NCBI GenBank assembly: GCA_051861545.1
Contig: JBIMKP010000007.1
Coordinates: 60,326-124,325, forward strand
Length of the DNA: 64,000 nucleotides
Direction: 5' to 3'
DNA from: CAISCU01 sp051861545
GTDB lineage: Bacteria; Bacteroidota; Bacteroidia; UKL13-3
The translations under genes and the position numbers were made by a program. Positions 1-8,919 of this stretch are shown here, in pieces. The stretch's first letter is position 1. The number at the start of each line of letters is the position of its first letter. The notes under the pieces are model-generated. The model did not search any database and had not been told where the DNA came from. It saw only the letters and a list, made by a program, of their open reading frames with translations.

Positions 1-14
1 TGCATTATTGTACC

Positions 15-281
15 GTGGTAGAAGAAATTTCGATTTTAGTAGCGGTCCTTGTGGGATTAATTACATTTTTTTGGGTTCGAGGAAATGTAAGGTTAAGTGA
101 TAATTGTCCGAAATGTGGTAATAATAACCATGTGAAAAGAGTTTCTAGGAGTTTTATCACTAAATATTTATTTTTTATGTTTGGAGCCAGGAAATTAAGG
201 TGTTCAAAGTGTTGGAAAAATTACTTCCAACTTTGGTCAGTAACAAAACCTGATCCAAAACCTACTGCTTCTGATTATTAA
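15..281 (+). CDS. small zinc-ribbon membrane protein, possibly 5' partial
   Basis: An 88-residue product with one hydrophobic segment (about residues 5-22) followed by two CxxC knuckles (C31/C34 and C63/C66), which together look like a zinc ribbon. The chosen start is GTG at 15. The frame stays open to the window edge (His-Tyr-Cys-Thr upstream), so the true start may lie outside. Its stop overlaps by 4 bp the convergent Mpo1-like gene. No function is recognised; a membrane-anchored metal-binding protein is all the sequence supports. Confidence 0.55.
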   Translation: MVEEISILVAVLVGLITFFWVRGNVRLSDNCPKCGNNNHVKRVSRSFITKYLFFMFGARKLRCSKCWKNYFQLWSVTKPDPKPTASDY

Positions 282-724
282 TAAGTTATTTTCAGTTTCT
301 TGTAAATAAAACTTAATAACCAAGCAGGTCCGATAAGTAAAAATTGGATATCATCAATAAATGATGGTTTTTTTCCTTCAATTTTATGGCCAATAAATTG
401 TCCAATCCATGCAATTGTAAATATTGAAAGGGCAATTTTCCAAACACTTGTACTTAAACTTTGTAATTGGACTGAACCCCAAATGCAGATAAAATAAAAT
501 AGAAGCAAGCCCAAGGCAATTTTCCAAGATATTCTGATATAAAAAAGCATTGCCATTATTAAAACCAAATGGGCAAGGCTCAAGCTTTGGTATAATTCAA
601 CTTCATTTAGTAAACAAACTAAACTAAAGAAAATACTTGGAACACAAATCCAGTGTATTAGTTTATTGGTGCTGTTTTGATGACTAACTGCATATTCATC
701 AAGCCATTGTTGAATGCTTTTCAT
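278..724 (-). CDS. Mpo1-like (DUF962) membrane protein
   Basis: A 148-residue polytopic membrane protein that I recognise as the Mpo1/DUF962 family. Yeast Mpo1 is an iron-dependent dioxygenase acting on 2-hydroxy fatty acids. Family-like features are the N-terminal His-rich start (H15, N17, N20, H24, then P29), about four hydrophobic segments, and a late IGHKIEGKKPSFIDD stretch with conserved-looking His, Glu and Lys-Pro. Bacterial members are mostly uncharacterised, so fatty-acid alpha-oxidation is inference. It lies 9 bp downstream of trpS on the same strand and is probably co-transcribed with it. Confidence 0.8.
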   Translation of the reverse strand: MKSIQQWLDEYAVSHQNSTNKLIHWICVPSIFFSLVCLLNEVELYQSLSLAHLVLIMAMLFYIRISWKIALGLLLFYFICIWGSVQLQSLSTSVWKIALSIFTIAWIGQFIGHKIEGKKPSFIDDIQFLLIGPAWLLSFIYKKLKITY

Positions 725-733
725 TCAACTAAT

Positions 734-1741
734 CTAGTAAAATTTCCTGAAACCAATTGCATTTCTTGCTACTTTTAAAGTTGCATCAGCACTTTCTTTG
801 GCTTTTTCAGCTCCCAATTTAGCTACTTTACCTAAGTATTCTTCATTGGCTAAAATATCGGTTATTTTTTCTCTAATTGGCGTCAAAAATGTAACCATAT
901 CTTCTGCCAATTGCTTCTTTAAATCACCAAATCTAATCGTACAATTTGCATGTGCTTCAACATAAAAATCTACTGTTTCTTTTGTTGAAGCAACTTTTAG
1001 TAAATCGAATAAGTTTTGTACTGGCTGACTTGGAACTGAGTTTGCTTCAGTTGGAGTATTTCCACTCACAGCTTTTGATATTTTTTTTCTTAAAACATCA
1101 GGAGAATCAATTAGGTTAATTACATTGTTTTCTCCATCACTTTTACTCATTTTTCCTCCACCTTGTAAACCCGGAATTTTTACCAATTCACCCCCGTAAT
1201 TAAAGGCTTGTGGTTCAGGAAAAAGTTCTAAATCATACATTCTGTTAAAGCGATTTCCAAAAGTTCTTGCCATCTCTAAATGTTGTTCTTGGTCTTTACC
1301 AACCGGAACTAAATGCGCGCGATGTATAATAATATCAGCAGCCATTAAAACCGGGTAGGTGAGAAGACCTGCATTTATATTGTCTGGTTGGGTTCTAGCT
1401 TTTTCTTTAAATGAACTTACTCTCTCTAATTCTCCCTTGTAAGCATGCATGTTTAGCAATAAATACAATTCAGGTATTTGTGGCAAATCACTTTGAATGT
1501 ATAAAGTACATTTTTCAGGATCTAATCCGCAAGCTAAATATTCTGCCAAAACCTGCTTTACACTGTTATGTAAATCTTTTGGGTTTGGATGTGTTGTTAA
1601 CGAATGGTAATCAGCAATAAAGAAAAAACATGGATGTTCATTTTGCATGCTGATGAAATTTTTCACCGCACCCATATAATTGCCTAAATGAAGCATTCCT
1701 GTTGGCCTAATGCCACTAACCACTATTTGTTTTGAAGACAT
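734..1741 (-). CDS. trpS: tryptophanyl-tRNA synthetase
   Basis: Class I aminoacyl-tRNA synthetase that charges tRNA-Trp. At 335 residues it has the usual bacterial TrpS length. The HIGH-type motif appears as HLGN near residue 18 after the opening SGIRPTGMLHLGN, and the second ATP-binding motif as KMSKS near residue 199. The ATG start is unambiguous. It follows a small lipoprotein gene and pyrB on the same strand, and a Mpo1-like gene follows it, so these may share a transcript. Confidence 0.97.
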   Translation of the reverse strand: MSSKQIVVSGIRPTGMLHLGNYMGAVKNFISMQNEHPCFFFIADYHSLTTHPNPKDLHNSVKQVLAEYLACGLDPEKCTLYIQSDLPQIPELYLLLNMHAYKGELERVSSFKEKARTQPDNINAGLLTYPVLMAADIIIHRAHLVPVGKDQEQHLEMARTFGNRFNRMYDLELFPEPQAFNYGGELVKIPGLQGGGKMSKSDGENNVINLIDSPDVLRKKISKAVSGNTPTEANSVPSQPVQNLFDLLKVASTKETVDFYVEAHANCTIRFGDLKKQLAEDMVTFLTPIREKITDILANEEYLGKVAKLGAEKAKESADATLKVARNAIGFRKFY

Positions 1742-1774
1742 GAACTTAATTAGTTTTTGTATGAAAGCAATCTA

Positions 1775-2227
1775 TTAATTAGATGGCTTACAATCGATTT
1801 TATTTATTATAAAGTTGAATTCATACTTACTTGAATCATAAGTAATATTTCCTTGCTCATCTATGGTTGCAGGAGCTGTTTTTAAAAGAATTTGATTATC
1901 CCTAAGTTTCCAAGTTTGATTCTCTTTAAATTCTTCTCCTTCTTGAGTATAAGTATAAACACATTCAATAATACTGTCTTTTATTATTCCTGAAATAGTC
2001 CCCAATGCTGCATCTTTTTCCCAAGGGATATAATTATACTCTCCAGTAACTAGGGTGTCTTGGATGTGAATTTTTAAAGAAGTACTATCCTCATTTTTTA
2101 AGCCATCAGTTAACAAAAAACAAAGTTTCTCATTTCTTTTGGTTTCAACATTTTGATTAGTTTTAGGTTCTGAATTTGAACAAGAAACTAAAATAATTGA
2201 AATAATAAGTAAATATGTTATTCTCAT
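1775..2227 (-). CDS. hypothetical lipoprotein
   Basis: A 150-residue protein with a short hydrophobic signal ending in a lipobox (LVSC, Cys16), so it is probably lipidated and anchored in the envelope. The mature part is a compact, beta-rich stretch of the kind seen in many small Bacteroidota lipoproteins; no catalytic motif is visible and I do not recognise the family. Its ATG overlaps the pyrB stop by 4 bp, which suggests translational coupling, although no pyrimidine role follows from that. Confidence 0.8.
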   Translation of the reverse strand: MRITYLLIISIILVSCSNSEPKTNQNVETKRNEKLCFLLTDGLKNEDSTSLKIHIQDTLVTGEYNYIPWEKDAALGTISGIIKDSIIECVYTYTQEGEEFKENQTWKLRDNQILLKTAPATIDEQGNITYDSSKYEFNFIINKIDCKPSN

Positions 2228-3156
2228 AATGAACCTTGTTGACCTGCTAATAAAAACATAACTGCCATTCGAACTGCCACTCCATTTTCTACTTGATCTA
2301 AAATGATGCTGTGTTTACTATCAGCTACATCACTCGTAATTTCAACTCCTCTGTTTATAGGTCCAGGATGCATGATTACAATTTCTTTATTTAAAGAATC
2401 TAATCTTTCTTTATCTAAGCCATATAACATGCTGTATTCTCTTAATGAAGGAAAATATTTGATGTCTTGTCTTTCAAGTTGGATTCTTAGCATATTGGCA
2501 ACATCACACCAAGCAAGTGCCTTCATTAAATTGGTTTCTACTTTCACCCCAAGCGATTCTATATGTTTAGGGATTAGTGTACTAGGACCACAAACCATTA
2601 CTTCGGCACCTAATTTCTGTAGGCAGAAGATATTTGATAAAGCCACTCTTGAATGAGTTATATCACCAACAATAACTACTTTTTTCCCTTTTACTGAACC
2701 CAATTTTTCTCTGATTGAAAACGCATCCAATAAAGCTTGTGTAGGATGTTCGTGTGTTCCATCACCAGCATTAATGATATTTGCTTTGATATGTTTTGAT
2801 AAGAAAACACATGCTCCAGGAGCGGGATGTCTCATCACAACCATATCCACTTTCATTGCCAAGATATTATTTACAGTATCGATTAAAGTTTCACCTTTTG
2901 AAACAGAAGAGGAGGAGGCTGAGAAATTAACGATATCGGCACTTAATCTTTTTTGAGCCAATTCAAAAGATATTCTTGTTCTTGTTGAATTTTCAAAAAA
3001 GATGTTTGCAATAGTAACATCACGAAGAGAAGGAACCTTTTTGATAGGCCTATTGATGATTGATTTAAAATTATCTGCTGTCTCAAAAACCAGATTGATA
3101 TCATCTGCATTGAGTTCCTTGATTCCCAGCAAATGTCTTTGAGAAAATTTCTTCAT
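2224..3156 (-). CDS. pyrB: aspartate carbamoyltransferase catalytic subunit
   Basis: Catalyses carbamoyl phosphate plus aspartate to N-carbamoylaspartate, the committed step of pyrimidine synthesis. The carbamoyl-phosphate loop FENSTRTR is near residue 55 and the GDGTHEHPTQALLD motif is in the middle of the chain. The 310-residue length is typical. No regulatory chain gene (pyrI) is adjacent. It lies 26 bp downstream of pyrR, the arrangement expected of a pyrimidine-regulated operon. Confidence 0.97.
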   Translation of the reverse strand: MKKFSQRHLLGIKELNADDINLVFETADNFKSIINRPIKKVPSLRDVTIANIFFENSTRTRISFELAQKRLSADIVNFSASSSSVSKGETLIDTVNNILAMKVDMVVMRHPAPGACVFLSKHIKANIINAGDGTHEHPTQALLDAFSIREKLGSVKGKKVVIVGDITHSRVALSNIFCLQKLGAEVMVCGPSTLIPKHIESLGVKVETNLMKALAWCDVANMLRIQLERQDIKYFPSLREYSMLYGLDKERLDSLNKEIVIMHPGPINRGVEITSDVADSKHSIILDQVENGVAVRMAVMFLLAGQQGSL

Positions 3157-3182
3157 TTCTATTTGTATTCTTGGCCTAATAA

Positions 3183-3728
3183 TCAGGGTTGTATTGGAAG
3201 TATTTGAACGATATCTTTTTTACCTTGTTCTTTCCATTCCACTTTCACTTTGTCGTGAGCTCTAGTATCAACAGTTAAACCAACATAATCGGCTTGAATA
3301 GGTAAATCTCTGCTATAAAGTCTATCGATTAAAACCAAAAGTTCAACTCTATTTGGTCTTCCAAAATCAGTAATTGCATCTAAAGCAGAGCGAATTGTTC
3401 TACCAGTAAAAAGCACATCATCAATTAAAACAACTTGTTTATTGCTCATACTAAAATTGATTTTTAGTTCAGAAGGAATGATATGTTCATTTCCTCTTCT
3501 AAAATCATCTCTATAAAAAGCAATATCAAGTTCACCATACAAAACATCTTTTAGTCCGGTAATTTCTTCTAATCTCGATTTAATTCTTCTCGAAAGAAAA
3601 ATTCCACGAGGTTGCATACCAACTAAAGCCACATCGGCAAAACTACCATGTCTCTCAATTAGCTGATAACATAGTCTGTCTAGAGTCAGTTGAAATTGTT
3701 TCTTTTCAAGAATTATACGTTCCTTCAT
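3183..3728 (-). CDS. pyrR: PyrR, pyr regulator / uracil phosphoribosyltransferase
   Basis: Member of the type I phosphoribosyltransferase family. The PRPP-binding loop VVLIDDVLFTGRT spans residues 99-111, and the 181-residue length matches PyrR. In Firmicutes PyrR binds pyr mRNA leaders in response to UMP and also has weak UPRTase activity. Here it directly precedes pyrB. The 66 bp upstream of pyrR show no clear antiterminator/terminator pair, so RNA-binding regulation is not demonstrated and the salvage activity may be its main role. Confidence 0.93.
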   Translation of the reverse strand: MKERIILEKKQFQLTLDRLCYQLIERHGSFADVALVGMQPRGIFLSRRIKSRLEEITGLKDVLYGELDIAFYRDDFRRGNEHIIPSELKINFSMSNKQVVLIDDVLFTGRTIRSALDAITDFGRPNRVELLVLIDRLYSRDLPIQADYVGLTVDTRAHDKVKVEWKEQGKKDIVQILPIQP

Positions 3729-3794
3729 AAAGTAATGCCTTTTAAATGGCTTGAAGTGGGTTTCAAATATCCGATATTTAGCTTAAAAATTGAT

Positions 3795-4205
3795 TTATTT
3801 TTGCTGACTTAATTCCAGAATATAATCAAATTCATATTGAGTTAGGCTCATAACAGATAATCTACCTTGTCTAACCAGCCCAATATTTTGTAAATTTTCA
3901 TCTGCTTTTATTTGTTCTAAAGTGATTGTTTTCTTTAGTTTTTTGAATGGTTTTAAGTTCACAACCACCCAGTTAGGATCTTCTGTTGTAGGGTCTTGAT
4001 AAGCTTCTTTTGATACTTTTGCAATTCCAACAATTTCTTTTCCTTCATTGCTATGGTACCACATTACCAAATCACCTTTTTTCATTTCTCTAAGGTTGTT
4101 TCTGGCCTGATAATTTCTAACACCATCCCAAAAAGTTTCCTTGTCTTTTTCAAATTGTTCCCAACTATATTTAAAAGGTTCTGATTTAACTAGCCAATGT
4201 TTCAT
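3795..4205 (-). CDS. EVE domain-containing protein
   Basis: A 136-residue stand-alone EVE domain (PUA-like fold). The N-terminal MKHWLVKSEP, the FWDGVRNYQARNNL segment and the GDLVMWYHS segment are characteristic. EVE domains are related to YTH domains and are thought to read modified bases. In some genomes they sit with restriction or defence genes, but here the neighbours are pyrR and rpsA, so a housekeeping role is more likely. The start is ATG, with a TAATTTGC -7-like box just upstream on the minus strand. Confidence 0.9.
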   Translation of the reverse strand: MKHWLVKSEPFKYSWEQFEKDKETFWDGVRNYQARNNLREMKKGDLVMWYHSNEGKEIVGIAKVSKEAYQDPTTEDPNWVVVNLKPFKKLKKTITLEQIKADENLQNIGLVRQGRLSVMSLTQYEFDYILELSQQK

Positions 4206-4243
4206 CTTGATGTTATTTGTCGCAAATTACAACATTAATAAGC

Positions 4244-4272
4244 AAAAAAAATCCCGACCAATTGGCCGGGAT
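4244..4272 (-). terminator. rho-independent terminator of rpsA
   Basis: A 9-bp stem with an AATT loop is followed on the minus strand by a run of seven T. One pair is a G-U wobble only when read as minus-strand RNA, which sets the direction. It lies about 20 bp past the rpsA stop. Confidence 0.85.
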
Positions 4273-4292
4273 ATTTTTTGCTTTTTTAAAGA

Positions 4293-6092
4293 CTATTTAC
4301 CTTCAAGTTTCGCTTTTAATTCAGCTAAACCATCAACGTCAGCAAATGTAGATTTCTCATTGCTATCGTTTAATTTTTTAGCAGCTTTAGTTGCTTTTTC
4401 TTTTTCGGTATCCTTACGTTTTTCGTCTACTACTTTTTTCTCAGCTTCTTCTTCTCTCCACAATGCAGTATGAGAAACAACGATACGGCGATTTTCTTTA
4501 TTGAATTCTGTTACTTTAACTTGAAGAACTTCATCTTCTTTCGCAGTTTTCTTGTCTTCTTTTTGTAATTGTTTTAATGGAGCATATCCTTCAACACCGT
4601 AAGGAAGAGCAATTGTAGCACTCTTATCTTCGATTTTTAAGATAGTTCCTTCATGGATTGAACCAACTGAGAACAATGTCTCAAATGCTTCCCAAGGATT
4701 TTCGTCCAATTGTTTGTGGCCTAAGCTCAAACGACGGTTTTCTAAATCCACTTCTAAAACGATTACATCTAATTCTTGGTTAACTTTCACAAACTCATTT
4801 GGATGTTTGATCTTTTTAGTCCAACTTAAATCAGATACGTGTACCAATCCATCAACACCTTCTTCTAATTCTACGAATAAACCGTAGTTAGTCATGTTGC
4901 GAACTGTACCTTTATGACGAGAGCCTAAAGGATAACGTTCTTGAATAGCAACCCAAGGATCTGCTTTTAATTGTTTGATACCCAAAGACATTTTTCTTTC
5001 GTCTTTGTCTAAAGTTAAGATAACTGCTTCCATTTCGTCACCCATTTTCAAGAAATCTTGAGGGCTACGTAAATGTTGGCTCCAGCTCATTTCACTAACG
5101 TGAATTAAACCTTCAACACCAGGAGCAATTTCTAAGAATGCACCGTAATCAGCGATGTTTACGATTTTTCCTTTAACGTTTGCATTAACTTGTAATTCTT
5201 CAGATAAACTATCCCAAGGATGTGCACCTAATTGTTTCAAGCCTAATGAAATACGTTTTTTCTCATCATCAAAATCAAGAACAACAACGTTAATTTTGTC
5301 GTCTAATTTTAATACTTCTTCTGGGTGGTTAATACGTCCCCATGAAATATCTGTAATATGTAACAAGCCATCAACACCACCTAAATCGATGAACACACCG
5401 AAAGAAGTCATGTTTTTAACTGTTCCTTCTAATACTTGACCTTTCTCTAATCTAGAAAGGATATCAGATTTTTGTTTTTCAATATCCTCTTCAATCAATA
5501 CTTTGTGCGAAATCACAACATTTTTGAATGAATGGTTAACTTTAACTACTTTGAATGGCATGGTTTGACCCACGTAAACATCGTAATCTTTAATTGGTTT
5601 AGTGTCGATTTGTGAACCAGGTAAGAAAGTATCAATACCCATTACATCAACAACCAATCCACCTTTTGTACGGGTTTTAACATAACCTTGTACAATTTCG
5701 TCGTTATCATGAGCAGTAAGGATGTTCTCCCATGCACGCTCTGAAACGGCTTTCTTACGAGACAAAATTAATTGTCCGTTAGGATCTTCTTTTGTTTCCA
5801 ACAACACTTCTACAACATCACCGGCTTTTAATTCCGGCATATCGCGGAATTCTGTGCGTGCAATCAGACCATCAGATTTAAATCCAATGTTGAGCACCAC
5901 TTCTTTTTCTGTAAATCCTACTACTGTTCCTTTAACGATTTCTTTTTCGTTGAATGCGTTTAAAGTGTTTTCATAAAGACTACTTAATTTTTCATACTCC
6001 TCTTTCGAGTACCCGCCAAATCCGGCGTTGTCAAGGCTCCAGTCGAAATCCATTTCGTGAGCGTTACTTGTTTGGTTTGTGTTTTCTGTCAA
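4293..6092 (-). CDS. rpsA: 30S ribosomal protein S1 (six S1 domains)
   Basis: Six tandem S1 RNA-binding domains are visible, with openings KGTVVGFTEK, VQGYVKTRTK, LEGTVKNMTS, VKGKIVNIAD, HKGTVRNMTN and HEGTILKIED, followed by a charged Lys/Glu-rich tail. The frame is open up to a TTG at 6128, but that codon lies inside a promoter (-33 TTTG, -7 TATGTTTG), so it cannot be the start. I place the start at the TTG at 6092, ten bases after a Shine-Dalgarno-like AAAGGAG at 6103-6109. This gives about 599 residues, normal for Bacteroidota S1. The SD is unusual in this phylum. Confidence 0.95.
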   Translation of the reverse strand: MTENTNQTSNAHEMDFDWSLDNAGFGGYSKEEYEKLSSLYENTLNAFNEKEIVKGTVVGFTEKEVVLNIGFKSDGLIARTEFRDMPELKAGDVVEVLLETKEDPNGQLILSRKKAVSERAWENILTAHDNDEIVQGYVKTRTKGGLVVDVMGIDTFLPGSQIDTKPIKDYDVYVGQTMPFKVVKVNHSFKNVVISHKVLIEEDIEKQKSDILSRLEKGQVLEGTVKNMTSFGVFIDLGGVDGLLHITDISWGRINHPEEVLKLDDKINVVVLDFDDEKKRISLGLKQLGAHPWDSLSEELQVNANVKGKIVNIADYGAFLEIAPGVEGLIHVSEMSWSQHLRSPQDFLKMGDEMEAVILTLDKDERKMSLGIKQLKADPWVAIQERYPLGSRHKGTVRNMTNYGLFVELEEGVDGLVHVSDLSWTKKIKHPNEFVKVNQELDVIVLEVDLENRRLSLGHKQLDENPWEAFETLFSVGSIHEGTILKIEDKSATIALPYGVEGYAPLKQLQKEDKKTAKEDEVLQVKVTEFNKENRRIVVSHTALWREEEAEKKVVDEKRKDTEKEKATKAAKKLNDSNEKSTFADVDGLAELKAKLEGK

Positions 6093-6102
6093 TTTTTTAA
6101 AT

Positions 6103-6109
6103 CTCCTTT
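6103..6109 (-). promoter_or_regulatory. Shine-Dalgarno-like site of rpsA
   Basis: AAAGGAG on the minus strand lies 10 nt before the TTG start at 6092. It decides the start choice. It is notable because Bacteroidota ribosomes generally do not use the anti-SD. Confidence 0.6.
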
Positions 6110-6125
6110 CGCTTAAAAAAGCTTG

Positions 6126-6156
6126 CAAACATAATTCTTCTAGTTATAACCACAAA
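6126..6156 (-). promoter_or_regulatory. promoter of rpsA
   Basis: On the minus strand, TTTG (6156-6153), a 19-bp spacer and TATGTTTG (6133-6126) match the Bacteroidota sigma consensus TTTG-N19-TAnnTTTG exactly. The predicted transcript start is near 6119, giving a leader of about 27 nt. Confidence 0.8.
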
Positions 6157-6169
6157 GAATTTCAGCACT

Positions 6170-6376
6170 TTATCTGCTTTTTTTTGAAAATTTATCGGAG
6201 CTAAAAAAGTTTTCATCATTTTTTATTCCTAAAATTAATGCACCAATTGTCAAAATAGCTGAAAATGAGTCTATTGGTGTGTCTTCTACTCCGTCCTCAA
6301 ATTCTGGTTGAGCTTTCAGTTCATTTATATTGATTAAACAAAAAAATATAAATACTGCTACTATATACTTTTTCAT
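6170..6376 (-). CDS. tiny secreted/membrane protein with PID-type tail
   Basis: A 68-residue product with a signal peptide ending near ...LKAQ (about residue 22), an acidic stretch, then DTPIDSFSAILTIGALILG as a single hydrophobic segment and a basic tail. The order Asp-x-Pro-Ile-Asp, hydrophobic helix, basic end resembles short PID-type C-terminal anchors seen in Bacteroidota; that assignment is from memory and unproven. It starts 2 bp after the large T9SS gene upstream, so the two are probably one transcript. Confidence 0.6.
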   Translation of the reverse strand: MKKYIVAVFIFFCLININELKAQPEFEDGVEDTPIDSFSAILTIGALILGIKNDENFFSSDKFSKKSR

Positions 6377-6378
6377 CT

Positions 6379-8769
6379 TTAGATTTTATTGATTTTTTTA
6401 ACTTGAACTAGCCCTTTTTCATCAATCATTCTAATTATATATATACCTTCTTTTAATTCCTCTAATTGAAGGCTAATTAATGATTCATTCTTAGAGATTT
6501 CAGATTTAAATTTAATTTCTCCTTTTGTATCAAAAATTTCAATTGTTTTGATTTTTGATTGTGTGTTTTCGATAAATATTTGATTGTCAAATGGATTTGG
6601 GTAAATAGTAGGATAGTCCAAATTTGCCTCACTTAAACTATTAACAAGTTTTTTCTCAGTAATTAATTTCCAAGAGCTTGAATCTTGGGCTCCTGGCACA
6701 ATTTCGATATCAACTCCTTTACTTAATGGATATACTTTATTTTCAATTTTATTAAATAAGGAAAGCTTATGTAGCTTGGTTTCTTCCAGTACTTTAAGTT
6801 TTAGTTTCGAACTGGCTCCAATTATTAAATCAATAGTGTCGATTTTATTATCATCGTTCGATCTTAAATCACTACATAACCAAATATTGTCTTTTGATTT
6901 TGAGGCGATGTATATATTTCCAGCAAATAATTTAATGATGTCTTCCAAAGCGCTGTATTCTTTTTTCGCACTTTCATTGTTGCCAATCAGCAATAAATCA
7001 GAACCAAAATTGTCTCTAACTTCAATAATTGTTTGTTGGGTTTGAGATTTAAAATATACTGGTGAACTTAAATTTGTTTTATGTGATTCTTTAAAATTTC
7101 CAGAAGGTGTATTGTTAAACTGAATTAGAAATCCACCAAAAGGAGCAACATACTGACTTCCCGTTCCAGAATTTGAAAATGCATTCCATGCCACATAATT
7201 CCCACTTTTAGCATCTCTTTGATAAATACTGGGATTTACATTAGTGAAATCTGCTTGGTCATAAATTTTATTCCAATCAATATTACATGGATAAGGATTC
7301 CCTAATAAATTCCAGCCATCAGCCGTTGCATCTCCACTATTGGTGTAATCGGCAATACTGTTAATTGGAATGTTTCCAGAATTCGGAGTTCCTGTAAAAT
7401 CAATATTTACATTACCATGTGATGATAAGTTTTGATACAAAACATTCGAATTACTTCTATCACCTCTTATTAAAACCCTAAATCCTTTTCCGGAATTCAT
7501 TTGGGTATTTAACTGATTTATTGGTTCCCAGCCATAATTGGCATTAGGTAACGATACTGTTTCGTCGTAATAAAATGCTGATGAGTTATTGGTTTGTGTT
7601 GAATCAAATCCATATATTTTCCCTCCTTGGCCTGTTATATGGATATCATCAATTAAATCAGTAAAATTTCCATTTGTAATAGGGCTGCTTAAAAAACGAT
7701 ATCGTTTCCATCCAGCAGGAATTGTTTGATTAAATGTTAAATTTCCTATGCTTAGTCCAGAACTTTCGCCCAACATAGCAGTACCAGATGTATCAGATAA
7801 AAAGGTAAATAGTCCTGAATTGGTTTTAATTAATCCATTGTTTATTAGTTGACTACCAGCTTTTATATAACATGATGAGGTATTTGTCACTAACTCCAAG
7901 CTACATGTTGAGTGAATAGATAATGAGCCTGAAACAAATAATTTCTTTCCACTTGGAACAAATAGTTTAAAATTAGCTGTATTAAACGTTCCATTGCTAA
8001 TTAATAAGGAATCAGAATCATTTTCAAAATAAAAACTGACAGCATTAGAACTTCCGGTGCATTTTAAGTTTCCATTAGAAAGTATAAGATTTCCGTTTAA
8101 GTGTAATTCTCTTACAGCTCCAATTCCTACTGAATTAGCAATGTCTAAACTTCCGCTTTGTATTTCTAAGTTTTTTTGAATACTAATGTCCAAATTGCTA
8201 GCGGCTGATAAACTTATCGTTCCTGAACCAGCATTAATAACTAAATCATTTTTAATTAAAGTGGTATTTCCACTTAATTGACAATTTGTAGAAGCTGATG
8301 GATTGTTGAATTTTAGAAAACCCCAATTGGCGCCAGGTATTACTGATGGCCATTGTCTAAATTCTACAATACTTCCCGTTTCAAAGGTTTCGGTCCCAGA
8401 AAACAATGCCGAACCTAAAGAACCAACATGTTGCTGAATATATGTTCCCGCAGAATCAATCCTGAAAAATTTGCCACTACCATCTAAGAAAACAGAATAG
8501 TTACAAAACAAAACGCCATTAGTTTTTATATGTAATCCTCTTATGGTAGCAATTCCACTGCTTGTTTTGGTATGAGATAAAACCAAAATACAAGTATTGT
8601 TTAACGCGCTTGGATTTGCACCGCTACCATCAGTATTTATTCCCCAACCTGTTGGATCATTAAAATCACTACTGTTGTTATTTGAGTAATAAAAAGTCTG
8701 TGCTTTGATGATATTCCCCGAACATATCAAAACAAATAAAAGTAAGAATATTGACTTCATGTTTTTCAT
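6379..8769 (-). CDS. secreted protein with T9SS type A sorting domain
   Basis: A 796-residue protein with a signal peptide (cleavage near ...IKAQ, residue 24), a long Ser/Asn/Gly-rich beta-repeat region with many recurring short SGSL/NGNL motifs, and the GWNLLGNPYP motif common in Bacteroidota surface proteins. About the last 75 residues form a type A sorting domain (YPNPFDNQIFIEN ... LEELKEGIYIIRM ... KKINK). The C-terminal signal predicts export through T9SS and attachment to or release from the surface. No enzymatic domain is recognised; an adhesin or structural surface protein is the likeliest role. Confidence 0.85.
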   Translation of the reverse strand: MKNMKSIFLLLFVLICSGNIIKAQTFYYSNNNSSDFNDPTGWGINTDGSGANPSALNNTCILVLSHTKTSSGIATIRGLHIKTNGVLFCNYSVFLDGSGKFFRIDSAGTYIQQHVGSLGSALFSGTETFETGSIVEFRQWPSVIPGANWGFLKFNNPSASTNCQLSGNTTLIKNDLVINAGSGTISLSAASNLDISIQKNLEIQSGSLDIANSVGIGAVRELHLNGNLILSNGNLKCTGSSNAVSFYFENDSDSLLISNGTFNTANFKLFVPSGKKLFVSGSLSIHSTCSLELVTNTSSCYIKAGSQLINNGLIKTNSGLFTFLSDTSGTAMLGESSGLSIGNLTFNQTIPAGWKRYRFLSSPITNGNFTDLIDDIHITGQGGKIYGFDSTQTNNSSAFYYDETVSLPNANYGWEPINQLNTQMNSGKGFRVLIRGDRSNSNVLYQNLSSHGNVNIDFTGTPNSGNIPINSIADYTNSGDATADGWNLLGNPYPCNIDWNKIYDQADFTNVNPSIYQRDAKSGNYVAWNAFSNSGTGSQYVAPFGGFLIQFNNTPSGNFKESHKTNLSSPVYFKSQTQQTIIEVRDNFGSDLLLIGNNESAKKEYSALEDIIKLFAGNIYIASKSKDNIWLCSDLRSNDDNKIDTIDLIIGASSKLKLKVLEETKLHKLSLFNKIENKVYPLSKGVDIEIVPGAQDSSSWKLITEKKLVNSLSEANLDYPTIYPNPFDNQIFIENTQSKIKTIEIFDTKGEIKFKSEISKNESLISLQLEELKEGIYIIRMIDEKGLVQVKKINKI

Positions 8770-8905
8770 GATTCAAAATTCTGTTCCTAATTTTTCTTCT
8801 CCTTATTTCTGTCAATTCTTTAAGGTTTTCCAATTGAAGTTTAAGGAATTTTTATAGATAATCAGCTAGTTATGAGATTTTTTAAAATGCTATTTTTATC
8901 CAAAC

Positions 8906-8919
8906 TAAGGAATTCCTTA
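8906..8919. repeat. 14-bp perfect palindrome at the GH13 stop
   Basis: TAAGGAATTCCTTA is a perfect palindrome containing the stop codon of the minus-strand amylase gene. There is no loop or T run, so it is not an obvious terminator. The 147 bp between 8769 and 8917 otherwise hold only AT-rich sequence. Confidence 0.5.

Noticed and set aside
3729..3794. PyrR-binding attenuator upstream of pyrR
   Set aside because: Only 66 bp is available, and the small TTGAA...TTCAA hairpin has neither a T tract nor an alternative fold.
3795..4205. EVE protein as part of a defence island
   Set aside because: No nuclease, methylase or other defence gene lies nearby; the neighbours are pyrimidine and ribosomal genes.
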